This document shows, one piece after another, positions 1 through 5,829 of a stretch of DNA of 14,900 bases. The stretch spans positions 1-14,900 of the forward strand of contig CANQFH010000017.1 in assembly GCA_947598425.1 (NCBI GenBank), given 5' to 3'. The position numbers were made by a program, and so were the translations under genes. The DNA is from an uncultured Bacilli bacterium. GTDB taxonomy: Bacteria > Bacillota_I > Bacilli_A > RF39 > UBA660. Within the stretch, counting starts at the first letter, position 1. Every line of letters starts with the position of its first letter. The notes below the pieces were generated by a model. The model did no database searches and was not told the origin of the DNA. It was given only the letters and a program-made list of their open reading frames with translations.

Positions 1-438
1 CCTCTCAATAAAATTAATAAAATCCGGTCCATTTAAGAGAAAAAAATTATTATTCATAGCTATTATTAAAAAGACAATTCCTTTATGTTTAATAATTCTT
101 TTAATATGTTCTATTTGATGAGGATGCACATTATTTAAAGGAAAAGAAGTCTTTGATTCGGTATTTTTAGCATCAAATTCAATATATTTTCCTTTATATA
201 CGCCATTATAATCTAATGTTGATGGACTAGCAAAATATGCTTTAGTAATCACTTGTTTATTGTTTTCATAACTTACTTTTACAACACCAATAGGAGTAGG
301 CTTCTTATATATTATAGCAATGTCATTATCTAAATAATAATTATTAGTATCATTTAAAATATTTTCTAAATCCATCCCTCTATTAGCATAATTAATACTT
401 TTATGATATTCTTTTTTTATTTTATTAGGATAATTCAC
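1..438 (-). CDS. recU: Holliday junction resolvase RecU, 3' end cut by the window edge
   Basis: RecU cleaves Holliday junctions during recombination and chromosome segregation. I translated this frame by hand: 146 codons stay open to base 1, so the C-terminus lies outside (the family is about 200 residues). Family landmarks are an N-terminal NYPN, the block INYANRGMDLE (residues 15-25), KKPTPIGVVKV (45-55), the nuclease core DYNGVYKGKYIEFDAK (76-91) and TSFPLNNVHPHQIEH (97-111). The acidic residue of the E-x-K pair is Asp89 here (D89-A-K91), where B. subtilis RecU has Glu. The start is GTG at 438, after AGGTG at 445-449; an ATG two bases upstream in another frame runs straight into TGA. In many Bacillota recU is followed by a class A penicillin-binding protein gene, which would lie beyond base 1; that is inference. 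Confidence 0.93.
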   Translation of the reverse strand, partial: MNYPNKIKKEYHKSINYANRGMDLENILNDTNNYYLDNDIAIIYKKPTPIGVVKVSYENNKQVITKAYFASPSTLDYNGVYKGKYIEFDAKNTESKTSFPLNNVHPHQIEHIKRIIKHKGIVFLIIAMNNNFFLLNGPDFINFIER

Positions 439-456
439 ATATTTCACCTACATCTA

Positions 457-485
457 ATTATATCATCTTTCTTCCTTTTTATAAA
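457..485 (-). promoter_or_regulatory. Sigma-A type promoter of recU
   Basis: On the minus strand a perfect TATAAT (457-462) lies 17 bp downstream of TTTATA (480-485). Transcription would begin near 450, giving a leader of only about 12 nt, just enough to hold the AGGTG ribosome site. Confidence 0.6.
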
Positions 486-497
486 CCACTAACCTAG

Positions 498-523
498 TAA
501 AAATACTTACTTTACAAAGTAAG
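498..523 (-). terminator. Rho-independent terminator of the VanY gene
   Basis: On the minus strand CTTACTTT-GT-AAAGTAAG (506-523) is followed by TATTTTT. The hairpin includes the last codons and stop of the VanY gene, so the stop codon lies inside the terminator. Confidence 0.7.
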
Positions 524-1472
524 CATAATACTCATCAAAAGTTATATTATTTTCATAAATTACCTTGGCAGCATCGATTCCTACATATCTAATATGCCAA
601 GATTCAAAAGAGTAACCAGTGATATTTTCTTTTTCTTTAGAATATCTTAAAATAAAACCATATTTATAAGCATTTTCTTTTAACCAATTATAAGAATCAG
701 ATGTTTCAAAATCTTTTTGGGAATAGCCTTTTTCAAAAACATCTAAAGTATAACCAGTTTGATGTTCTGAGTATCCTGGGCGGGCGGCGATAGAATCAGC
801 ATAATCTTCGCCACCACTTCTTCTATAATCATCATATACTTCTTGTTGTTCGGCATAAGTTCTATAAGAAGAATTAACCATTAAATAAAATCCTGCTTCA
901 TGAGATGCATTCCAAAGATTTAAAAAAGCATTATAAGTATCTTCTGTAGCTTTTTGACTACCATATTCACCATAAGAATAAGTGGGAGGAATACTTACTA
1001 AAGATTCTGGAGTATAACTTTCTTCTAAATAATGATATTTATTAACTAACATTAAATATTTTTTATCTATATCAGTTTTCGTAGTATCAGTATAATAATC
1101 TTTATCAGTATTAGTATTAACTATTTCTACAATATCTCTTAAATTTTTGTTTTTATTTTTCTCTAAATAATCTACATATTGATAAAATTTATCATAAATA
1201 AAATACTTAGTTTTCGAAAGCTCTAGATAATTATTACTAACTTCTTTCGTTAAAATATAATCTATTTCTTTATCTTTAAAAGTTTTCAGAATATCATTTA
1301 CTTGATTCTTTTCATAACCAATATCTAATAATTTATATTCATATGTTTTTTCATATTCTTTTTCTTTCTGATACTTTAAGAACATAGTAGTACTTACCGC
1401 TATAAGAACTACTAATACTATTGCTAATATAAATAAATTTTTAACTTTTTTCTTTAACTTTAATTTTTTCAC
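507..1472 (-). CDS. Membrane-anchored D-alanyl-D-alanine carboxypeptidase, VanY/LdcB family (LAS metallopeptidase)
   Basis: Predicted to trim the terminal D-Ala from peptidoglycan stem peptides outside the cell. The 321-residue product has a basic start (MKKLKLKKK), one membrane segment at about 13-32, a charged and tyrosine-rich spacer, and a C-terminal VanY domain from about 175. Zinc-site motifs are visible: SSYRT (201-205), SEHQTGYTLDV with His237 and Asp244, and ESWHIRYVG with Glu290 and His293. All residues expected for activity are present. Translation starts at GTG 1472, 7 nt after AAAGGA (1480-1485). It is a separate unit with its own terminator. Housekeeping D,D- or L,D-carboxypeptidases share this fold, so the homology is firm, but it is not evidence of vancomycin resistance: no vanR/S/H/A-like genes are present. 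Confidence 0.9.
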   Translation of the reverse strand: MKKLKLKKKVKNLFILAIVLVVLIAVSTTMFLKYQKEKEYEKTYEYKLLDIGYEKNQVNDILKTFKDKEIDYILTKEVSNNYLELSKTKYFIYDKFYQYVDYLEKNKNKNLRDIVEIVNTNTDKDYYTDTTKTDIDKKYLMLVNKYHYLEESYTPESLVSIPPTYSYGEYGSQKATEDTYNAFLNLWNASHEAGFYLMVNSSYRTYAEQQEVYDDYRRSGGEDYADSIAARPGYSEHQTGYTLDVFEKGYSQKDFETSDSYNWLKENAYKYGFILRYSKEKENITGYSFESWHIRYVGIDAAKVIYENNITFDEYYAYFVK

Positions 1473-1528
1473 TAGTTATTCCTTTCTAATCTAATTAAAT
1501 TGTATCATAAATAAGTAAATAATTCATT

Positions 1529-1558
1529 AAAAAAAAATAATTTAGAATATCTTCTAAA
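1529..1558 (-). terminator. Rho-independent terminator of the TPR protein gene
   Basis: On the minus strand TTTAGAA-GATA-TTCTAAA (1541-1558) is followed by a long U tract, starting directly after the TAG stop. Confidence 0.8.
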
Positions 1559-3433
1559 CTATCTTTCTTTATTAGATTTATCATTTACTTTAATATTTAA
1601 ATAATCGATAACCCCTTGATAATTATATTTTCTAAAACCATATTTCTCAAAAAAGTCTTGCACTATCAGAAAACAATCCAAAGCTTTATCTAGTTCATTT
1701 AAATTAACATAAGCATGCCCTAAATTTTTAAATATTTCGGGATCAATAATATAATGACTTAATAATTGTTTTTGAACTTTAATAATATTATTTTGTTTTT
1801 GATTATTATCCATATCGCTATCTAATAATTCTAAATATTGATTATTTAACCTACTTATTTCAAGATTATTTAATTTTTGATTATTAACTAATACTAAACT
1901 AATATCACAAGTTCCAATAGTAAAGGCCATAACTTCGGGAATATAATTTAAAACTTCATTAATAACATCTATATCTTTATAAGAAATATTATTAATTATT
2001 TTAAAACCATCAATATCCTTTATATTATCCTTAATCATAAAATAATATTCTAAAAATAATAATGAATTATCTTCATTTATTAAATTTTTATTTAATTTAC
2101 TAATACGATAACTATAATCATATTTATTACATAACATATTGGCTATTTTATAAGCTTGAATTGCAGTCTTAATATTATTTAATCTTTCATAAATAATACC
2201 GATATATACAAATGTTGAAGGTCTTTGACTAGGGTGATTTAAACAATCTAAAGCATAAGATAGAGCAGTATCATAATTAGCACTATTTAATTCTTCTTTA
2301 GCTAATTCTTTATTTGTTAATAAAGTATCATTATCAATCTCTTTAGTTTTATTTATTAAAATAATATTGTTATTTCTAACGATAGTAATAATATTATTAA
2401 TATTACGAAGGATATTATAAGCCGTAATTATTTCATCTGTACTTAAATTTTCTAGTAAAACAAAACCATTTTCTTTTAATTCTTTAATACTATTATGAAT
2501 TTTAATTTTAATGTTATTATTGATATATTGTTTATCATTACTTTGGTAATTAACTTTACTTTTTATAGCAGATATTAAAGTTTTAAAGAACATTTGAAAT
2601 TCATTTAATTTTTCATTTTTACCACTAGTATTTAAAGTTATATAATTATTAATATATTCTTGAATTTTATCAGCATTAATTAAATCTAAAATATTATTAA
2701 TTTCTTTTTCTTTTTCATTTTTACTTAATTTATGATCATTCAGAATATTATTTAAAATACTAGTGATACTTTTAATATCATTGTTTATTACTAAAATATT
2801 ATTTAAATCCCTTTCTTTAACATTATTATTAACTAATTTAATAATTCTTTGTAATAAAATATTGATACATATATTTTTTCTACTTTTAATACCATTAATC
2901 ATATTTAAAGCTTGTTCAAATTCATTATTTTTAATAGCGTCTTCTAAAGTATAACATTTAATATGGTTACTTTTAGGAATATTATTATTTATTTCAATGT
3001 TAAAATAAGTATTTATTAATCTTAATATTAATTCTTCATAATCATTTAAGTTATTTTTGCTTGTTAAATATTCATAAGCTTTGGCAAAATTCTTATTAAT
3101 AATTAAACTATCTAAATCATTTTCTTTTATATTGATATACTTACTAATTAATTCTTTTAAAACAGTAGAAACTTTATTATTATTTAAGTATTCTTTTAAT
3201 TTATTAACATTATTTAAATAAACTAAATTATATATATTATTAGTTAAATCATCATCATCATTACTAATACTTTGTAATGTAAATTTATGGTTATATTCTT
3301 GAGGCAGAGTAGTTATTTTACTAATTAGTAATAAATATAAATAATATTCTTTACTATTATAATCTTTAATATAGTTAAGAAAAGTTATATAATCATTATT
3401 TTTTAATAAATTTAATATCATTGTATCATCCAT
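1559..3433 (-). CDS. Large asparagine-rich TPR-repeat protein of unknown function
   Basis: I do not recognise a named family. The 624-residue product has no signal peptide or membrane segment, so it is probably cytoplasmic. It is mostly alpha-helical and very rich in Asn, Ile, Leu and Lys, as expected of AT-driven composition. Two stretches look like tetratricopeptide repeats, at roughly 370-440 (NYDTALSYALDCLNHP, then YIGIIYERLNNIKTAIQAYK) and 555-600 (NLGHAYVNLNELDKALDCF), suggesting a protein-binding scaffold. The frame can be extended to a TTG at 3487, but that codon lies in the -35 box. The ATG at 3433 (MDDTMILNLLKNNDY), 6 nt after GGGG, fits the predicted transcript start better; ATG 3445 is the alternative. 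It is monocistronic. Confidence 0.82.
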   Translation of the reverse strand: MDDTMILNLLKNNDYITFLNYIKDYNSKEYYLYLLLISKITTLPQEYNHKFTLQSISNDDDDLTNNIYNLVYLNNVNKLKEYLNNNKVSTVLKELISKYINIKENDLDSLIINKNFAKAYEYLTSKNNLNDYEELILRLINTYFNIEINNNIPKSNHIKCYTLEDAIKNNEFEQALNMINGIKSRKNICINILLQRIIKLVNNNVKERDLNNILVINNDIKSITSILNNILNDHKLSKNEKEKEINNILDLINADKIQEYINNYITLNTSGKNEKLNEFQMFFKTLISAIKSKVNYQSNDKQYINNNIKIKIHNSIKELKENGFVLLENLSTDEIITAYNILRNINNIITIVRNNNIILINKTKEIDNDTLLTNKELAKEELNSANYDTALSYALDCLNHPSQRPSTFVYIGIIYERLNNIKTAIQAYKIANMLCNKYDYSYRISKLNKNLINEDNSLLFLEYYFMIKDNIKDIDGFKIINNISYKDIDVINEVLNYIPEVMAFTIGTCDISLVLVNNQKLNNLEISRLNNQYLELLDSDMDNNQKQNNIIKVQKQLLSHYIIDPEIFKNLGHAYVNLNELDKALDCFLIVQDFFEKYGFRKYNYQGVIDYLNIKVNDKSNKER

Positions 3434-3458
3434 AATAATCCCCATTAAATTGGGTATT

Positions 3459-3487
3459 ATTATATAATTTATTACATGATTTGTCAA
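3459..3487 (-). promoter_or_regulatory. Perfect consensus sigma-A promoter of the TPR protein gene
   Basis: On the minus strand TTGACA (3482-3487), 17 bp, TATAAT (3459-3464). Transcription is expected near 3452, about 20 nt upstream of the chosen ATG. This rules out the upstream TTG start. Confidence 0.85.
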
Positions 3488-3544
3488 GAAATAAAGTAGG
3501 TAAGAAGTAGTTATTGTTACTATTTTATCAAAGGAGTTAAAAAC

Positions 3545-3566
3545 TATCTCAATACATACTGAGATA
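3545..3566. repeat. Inverted repeat upstream of toxin A1 promoter
   Basis: TATCTCA (3545-3551) and TGAGATA (3560-3566) are perfect inverted arms 29 bp upstream of the -35 box. Related but different palindromes occur at the same place in A2 (ATGATATT/AATATCAT, 3985-4006) and A3 (5258-5279). Possible operator or the end of an upstream hairpin. Confidence 0.5.
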
Positions 3567-3594
3567 ATAATATTATATGATGTATAAAAAAATG

Positions 3595-3623
3595 TTGTAT
3601 TAAGAACAAACGTATGATATAAT
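3595..3623 (+). promoter_or_regulatory. Sigma-A promoter of toxin A1
   Basis: TTGTAT (3595-3600), 17 bp, TATAAT (3618-3623). The expected start near 3630 gives a leader of about 55 nt. Confidence 0.8.
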
Positions 3624-3685
3624 TTTTATAGGAATATTTAACAGTTGAGTGCTTGCCAACTTCTAATAGGAAGGAGGCTGATAGT

Positions 3686-3769
3686 ATGTATAAGAAGGAT
3701 TTTTTAATCTTTTCACTTATCATTATTATCTTTTTACTAATAGCCTTACTTTTTACTTTTGTAAAATAG
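3686..3769 (+). CDS. Small hydrophobic peptide A1, putative type I toxin
   Basis: A 27-residue peptide: MYKKDF, then an unbroken run of Leu, Ile, Phe and Val with one Ser and one Ala, ending FVK. This is a charged N-terminus plus one membrane helix, the usual shape of a pore-forming or membrane-disturbing type I toxin. It has a strong ribosome site (AAGGAGG 3671-3677, ATG at 3686) and is the only A copy with an intact promoter. Leader bases 3645-3652 (TTGAGTGC) are complementary to 3789-3796 in the 3' untranslated region, so the ends of the mRNA can pair. Leader hairpins AGTTG/CAACT and CTTC/GAAG lie near the ribosome site. Toxicity is inferred; a small membrane-protein regulator is the alternative. 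Confidence 0.75.
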   Translation: MYKKDFLIFSLIIIIFLLIALLFTFVK

Positions 3770-3780
3770 TATCTATAATA

Positions 3781-3891
3781 AAAGAAAAGCACTCAATTTA
3801 CTTTCAGTAGATTAAGTGCCACCCAACATGGTGAGTACTCAACACTGCAATGTTAAGTATTCTCTTTTTATTTTATGCAAGTTTCCTTGAC
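3781..3891 (-). ncRNA. Antisense RNA of unit A1, putative antitoxin
   Basis: The predicted start is near 3891, just after the minus-strand TATGAT. The 5' end can fold into CAAG-GAAA-CTTG, a GNRA-capped hairpin (3878-3889). The RNA ends in the hairpin GCACTTAATCTA...TAAATTGAGTGC (3789-3819) followed by TTTTCTTT. It is complementary to the whole toxin 3' untranslated region, and its GCACTTAA arm can also pair, with a G-U, to the toxin leader element TTGAGTGC. Confidence 0.7.
3833..3875 (+). terminator. Terminator of the toxin A1 mRNA
   Basis: GAGTACTCAACA pairs imperfectly with TGTTAAGTATTCTC (3833-3864) and is followed by TTTTTATTTT. It lies downstream of the antisense terminator, so the two transcripts overlap tail to tail. 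Confidence 0.65.
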
Positions 3892-3897
3892 AAATAC

Positions 3898-3926
3898 ATC
3901 ATAACACAAAATAAAATTTTTATCAA
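3898..3926 (-). promoter_or_regulatory. Antisense promoter of unit A1
   Basis: Minus strand TTGATA (3921-3926), 17 bp, TATGAT (3898-3903). Confidence 0.75.
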
Positions 3927-4055
3927 GCTTCCCATATTGAAGGATTAGCAAACTAGATGTTTGAAAAAACAAAAAATTATCTCGATGATATTGAGAATAA
4001 TATCATATGATGTATAAAAAGCATTGTATTAAAGACAAACATAAAGAAGGATAGT

Positions 4056-4139
4056 ATGAATAAGAAGGATCTTTTAATCCTATCTTTAATCATTTTTATC
4101 TTCCTATTAATATTATTGCTATTTATAGTTTTAATATAA
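4056..4139 (+). CDS. Small hydrophobic peptide A2, putative type I toxin without a visible promoter
   Basis: A 27-residue peptide: MNKKDL, then a Leu/Ile/Phe run ending VLI. It is clearly a paralogue of A1 with the same MxKKD start and membrane helix. The frame is intact and AGAAGG sits 5 nt before ATG. However, the distance from TTGTAT (4024-4029) to ATG is 26 nt here against 85 nt in A1. About 59 nt holding the -10 box, the strong AAGGAGG and the leader pairing element are missing. It is probably not transcribed on its own and may be a decayed copy, while its antisense gene is intact. Confidence 0.6.
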   Translation: MNKKDLLILSLIIFIFLLILLLFIVLI

Positions 4140-4251
4140 AAGAAAATCACCTAACTCAAACAGTTTGAATTAGGTGCTACAAAATTATTTGGCAACACCC
4201 AACACTGAAATATTGAATGTTCCTTTTTTATTTTATGCAAATTTCTTTGAC
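4139..4251 (-). ncRNA. Antisense RNA of unit A2
   Basis: The predicted start is near 4251. The 5' hairpin reads CAAA-GAAA-TTTG (4238-4249), a paired double change relative to CAAG-GAAA-CTTG in the other units. The terminator is CACCTAATTCAAA-CTG-TTTGAGTTAGGTG (4148-4176), followed by a U-rich tail. Its one non-Watson-Crick pair is a G-U on this strand but a C-A clash on the toxin strand, as expected if the hairpin serves the antisense RNA. Confidence 0.7.
4191..4236 (+). terminator. Probable terminator of unit A2, toxin strand
   Basis: AACACCCAA and TTGAATGTT (4197-4221) form an imperfect stem with two mismatches before CC and a T-rich run. It is weaker than in the other units. Confidence 0.4.
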
Positions 4252-4257
4252 AAATAC

Positions 4258-4286
4258 ATCATAACACAAAAGAGAACTTTTAGCAA
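4258..4286 (-). promoter_or_regulatory. Antisense promoter of unit A2
   Basis: Minus strand TTGCTA (4281-4286), 17 bp, TATGAT (4258-4263). Confidence 0.7.
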
Positions 4287-4299
4287 GTTCCCTATATTA

Positions 4300-4334
4300 A
4301 AATGTTATAAAGGAAGAATACAACAGCTTTATAA
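4300..4334 (-). terminator. Candidate terminator of the GNAT gene
   Basis: On the minus strand TTATAAAG (4327-4334) and CTTTATAA (4305-4312) form a perfect 8-bp stem spanning the stop codon, followed by CATTTT. The U tract is short. Confidence 0.5.
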
Positions 4335-4820
4335 TTCAAATAAGTATATATTTTCTACATATTTTTCTCTAAATAAATGATTTCCTATATATTTTCCGCC
4401 TAGATGCTTATAAAAATTATTAGAAGGATTACCATCTAAACAACCAATTATTATTTTTTTTATTCCTTTTTTTATAATATTTTTGACAGCATAATTATAT
4501 AACAATTTGCCATAACCATTTCCTTGATATTCTTTTAAAATATATAAAGAATGTATTTCTGCGGCATTTTCATATTTATCACTATCTAAAGTATAATAAA
4601 TCCAACCAATTATTTTGTCTTGTAAAGTTAAAACGTAATAATCCGGTTGATCATTTATATTATTTTTTAATCTTTCAGCACTTTCTTTTTCATGATCAAA
4701 TAAACCTTTTAAAAAATCATCGTCAACAATTCCTTTATATGTTGTATTCCATACAAGTACAATAGAATGTGCTAACTCAGTTGAATCTTCTATTTTTCTT
4801 TTTCTAATTATAGGGTTCAT
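4329..4820 (-). CDS. GNAT-family N-acetyltransferase
   Basis: Transfers an acetyl group from acetyl-CoA to an unknown amine. The 163-residue product has the GNAT core: the motif A strand LYILKEYQ, then the acetyl-CoA pyrophosphate loop Q99-G-N-G-Y-G-K (99-105), and a motif B-like NPSNNFYKHLG (131-141) with the usual Tyr. The start chosen is ATG 4820, 9 nt after AAGGAA (4830-4835). An in-frame ATG at 4865 would add 15 residues but has no better ribosome site. The gene lies inside the toxin array, opposite in direction to the toxins and back to back with unit B1. A minus-strand TATAAT lies just upstream, with no convincing -35. The substrate cannot be read from sequence. Confidence 0.85.
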   Translation of the reverse strand: MNPIIRKRKIEDSTELAHSIVLVWNTTYKGIVDDDFLKGLFDHEKESAERLKNNINDQPDYYVLTLQDKIIGWIYYTLDSDKYENAAEIHSLYILKEYQGNGYGKLLYNYAVKNIIKKGIKKIIIGCLDGNPSNNFYKHLGGKYIGNHLFREKYVENIYLFEL

Positions 4821-4902
4821 AACTATCATTTCCTTACAAATTATAATCTCATATTGGTTCATCAATATGCAAGTATGTTTTTCTAAATTATCAAAAAAAA
4901 CA

Positions 4903-4931
4903 TTGCATTAAAAACACTTGTTTGATATAAT
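4903..4931 (+). promoter_or_regulatory. Sigma-A promoter of unit B1
   Basis: TTGCAT (4903-4908), 17 bp, TATAAT (4926-4931). Confidence 0.8.
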
Positions 4932-4966
4932 TGCTTTAGGAATATCTAGTTAGTTTAGGTACTATT

Positions 4967-4994
4967 CTCCTTTACTTTTTAAAGTGGAAGGAGG
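4967..4994 (+). promoter_or_regulatory. Hairpin that can bury the B1 ribosome binding site
   Basis: CTCCTTTACTTT (4967-4978) can fold back on AAAGTGGAAGGAG (4981-4993), pairing CTCCTT with AAGGAG of the Shine-Dalgarno. Just upstream, TTAGGTACTATT (4955-4966) is perfectly complementary to 5104-5115 in the 3' untranslated region. The same elements occur in B2 (5704-5715 with 5853-5864). Confidence 0.6.
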
Positions 4995-4999
4995 TGAAG

Positions 5000-5080
5000 T
5001 TAAAATATCTTTGTACTATCATATTACTCCTTATTATTGTGATTTTAATCATATTAATAAAAATAGTACTAACTGTATAG
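5000..5080 (+). pseudogene. Hydrophobic peptide B1, putative type I toxin with a lost start codon
   Basis: Twenty-six sense codons read KYLCT, then a Leu/Ile/Val membrane run, then KIVLTV. The AAGGAGG at 4988-4994 is perfect, but the codon at the correct distance is TTA (5000-5002) where B2 has TTG. The only other in-frame candidate, GTG at 4994-4996, overlaps the Shine-Dalgarno and is unlikely to work. The promoter, leader hairpin and antisense gene are intact. Either the copy is a null allele or initiation is unusual. Confidence 0.5.
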
Positions 5081-5164
5081 GTCGGTACTAATCTAAAATT
5101 TGGAATAGTACCTAACTCATCAAAATTAGGTATTCCTTTTTTATTTTATGCAAGTTTCCTTGAC
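5059..5164 (-). ncRNA. Antisense RNA of unit B1, putative antitoxin
   Basis: The predicted start is near 5164, and the 5' CAAG-GAAA-CTTG hairpin is present. The likely terminator is TAGTAC (5085-5090) with GTACTA (5064-5069) followed by TTTTTATT, so the RNA ends within the last codons of the toxin frame. An alternative upstream stem is GGTACTA/TAGTACC (5083-5111), without a U tract. Confidence 0.65.
5102..5142 (+). terminator. Terminator of the B1 mRNA
   Basis: GGAAT and ACCTAA pair with TTAGGT and ATTCC (5102-5136), with a small bulge, followed by TTTTTT. The ascending arm is the same segment that can pair with the mRNA leader. Confidence 0.8.
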
Positions 5165-5170
5165 AGATAC

Positions 5171-5199
5171 ATAATAACACAAAATAAAATTTTTATCAA
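5171..5199 (-). promoter_or_regulatory. Antisense promoter of unit B1
   Basis: Minus strand TTGATA (5194-5199), 17 bp, TATTAT (5171-5176). Confidence 0.7.
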
Positions 5200-5329
5200 G
5201 CTTCCCATATTGAAGGATTAGCAAACTAGATATTGGAAAAAATAAAAAATTATCTCGATGATATTGAGAATAATATCATATGATGTATAAAAAGCATTGT
5301 ATTAAAGACAAACATAAAGAAGGGATATT

Positions 5330-5413
5330 ATGAATAAGAATGATTTTTTAATTCTATCTTTAATCATTTTTATTTTCCTATTAATATTATTGCTATTTAT
5401 AGTTTTAATATAA
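5330..5413 (+). CDS. Small hydrophobic peptide A3, putative type I toxin without a visible promoter
   Basis: A 27-residue peptide: MNKNDF, then the same Leu/Ile/Phe helix as A2, ending VLI. It differs from A2 at residues 4 and 6 (Lys to Asn, Leu to Phe). It carries the same leader deletion as A2 (27 nt between TTGTAT at 5297-5302 and ATG), so the deletion came before the duplication. AAGAAGGG precedes the start. There is no -10 box at a workable distance, so expression is doubtful. Confidence 0.6.
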   Translation: MNKNDFLILSLIIFIFLLILLLFIVLI

Positions 5414-5525
5414 AAGAAAATCACCTAACTCAAACAGTTTGAATTGGGTGAAACCAAATTGTTGGCAACACTCAACACCGCAATATTGAATGTTCCTTAT
5501 TTTATTTTATGCAAGTTTCCTTGAC
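5412..5525 (-). ncRNA. Antisense RNA of unit A3
   Basis: The predicted start is near 5525, with the CAAG-GAAA-CTTG hairpin at its 5' end. The terminator stem is CACCCAATTCAAA with TTTGAGTTAGGTG (5422-5450), followed by TTTTCTTTTA. Confidence 0.65.
5468..5508 (+). terminator. Terminator of unit A3, toxin strand
   Basis: AACACTCAA pairs with TTGAATGTT, with one mismatch, before CC and a T-rich run. Confidence 0.45.
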
Positions 5526-5531
5526 AAATAT

Positions 5532-5560
5532 ATCATAACACAAAATAGAATTTTTAGTAA
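5532..5560 (-). promoter_or_regulatory. Antisense promoter of unit A3
   Basis: Minus strand TTACTA (5555-5560), 17 bp, TATGAT (5532-5537). Confidence 0.65.
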
Positions 5561-5651
5561 GCCCCTTATATTGAAGATCTAACATGCACTAAAAGATGGA
5601 GTAGAACAACTTTTAATCTTTTAAATTGTCAAATAAATTGTCAAAAAAGCA

Positions 5652-5680
5652 TTGTACAAAAAACACTTGTTTGATATAAT
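5652..5680 (+). promoter_or_regulatory. Sigma-A promoter of unit B2
   Basis: TTGTAC (5652-5657), 17 bp, TATAAT (5675-5680). Confidence 0.8.
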
Positions 5681-5748
5681 TATTTTAGGAATACCTAGTT
5701 AGTTTAGGTACTATTCTCCTTTACTTTTTAAAGTGGAAGGAGGTGAAG

Positions 5749-5829
5749 TTGAAATATCTTTGTACTATCATATTACTCCTTATTATTGTGATTTTAATCA
5801 TATTAATAAAAATAGTACCAACTGTATAG
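5749..5829 (+). CDS. Small hydrophobic peptide B2, putative type I toxin with a TTG start
   Basis: A 26-residue peptide: MKYLCT, then a Leu/Ile/Val membrane run, KIVPTV at the end. The start is TTG at 5749, 5 nt after AAGGAGG (5737-5743); no ATG is available. The rare start, the leader hairpin over the Shine-Dalgarno and the leader/3'-end complementarity all point to tightly limited translation, as is typical of type I toxins. Promoter, terminator and antisense gene are all intact, making B2 and A1 the only complete units. Toxicity is inferred from shape and context. Confidence 0.65.
   Translation: MKYLCTIILLLIIVILIILIKIVPTV

Larger units (their letters stand above)
3868..4300. repeat. Long direct repeat, copy 1 (unit A2 with flanks)
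   Basis: Nearly identical along most of its length to 5143-5575: the shared tail, the palindrome, the truncated leader, the toxin frame and the antisense gene. The last about 40 bp instead match the end of unit B2, so copies have been reshuffled by recombination. Confidence 0.8.
4891..5180. repeat. Direct repeat, B unit copy 1
   Basis: Almost identical to 5641-5928, from the promoter through the toxin frame to the antisense promoter. Within the 81-base toxin frame only two bases differ. Confidence 0.85.
5143..5575. repeat. Long direct repeat, copy 2 (unit A3 with flanks)
   Basis: Counterpart of 3868-4300. The left part is almost base-for-base the same; the right end differs from both A2 and B2. 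Confidence 0.8.

Noticed and set aside
507..1472. VanY homologue as a vancomycin-resistance gene
   Set aside because: No van regulatory or ligase genes are nearby. Housekeeping carboxypeptidases of this family are common.
2763..2954. A 63-codon plus-strand frame inside the TPR protein gene
   Set aside because: It is the complement of Asn/Lys-rich codons, which reads as Leu/Ile; there is no start signal.
3544..3792. An 82-codon minus-strand reading frame across toxin A1
   Set aside because: It is the mirror of the toxin gene and its promoter, has no ribosome site, and crosses the antisense terminator.
3887..3915. TTGACA on the plus strand in each shared repeat tail, looking like a rightward -35 box
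   Set aside because: No -10 box follows at 16-18 bp in any copy. The bases are explained as the 5' end of the leftward antisense RNA.
4174..4380. A 68-codon plus-strand reading frame between A2 and the GNAT gene
   Set aside because: It runs through the A2 terminator, the antisense promoter and the 3' end of the GNAT gene, with no ribosome site.
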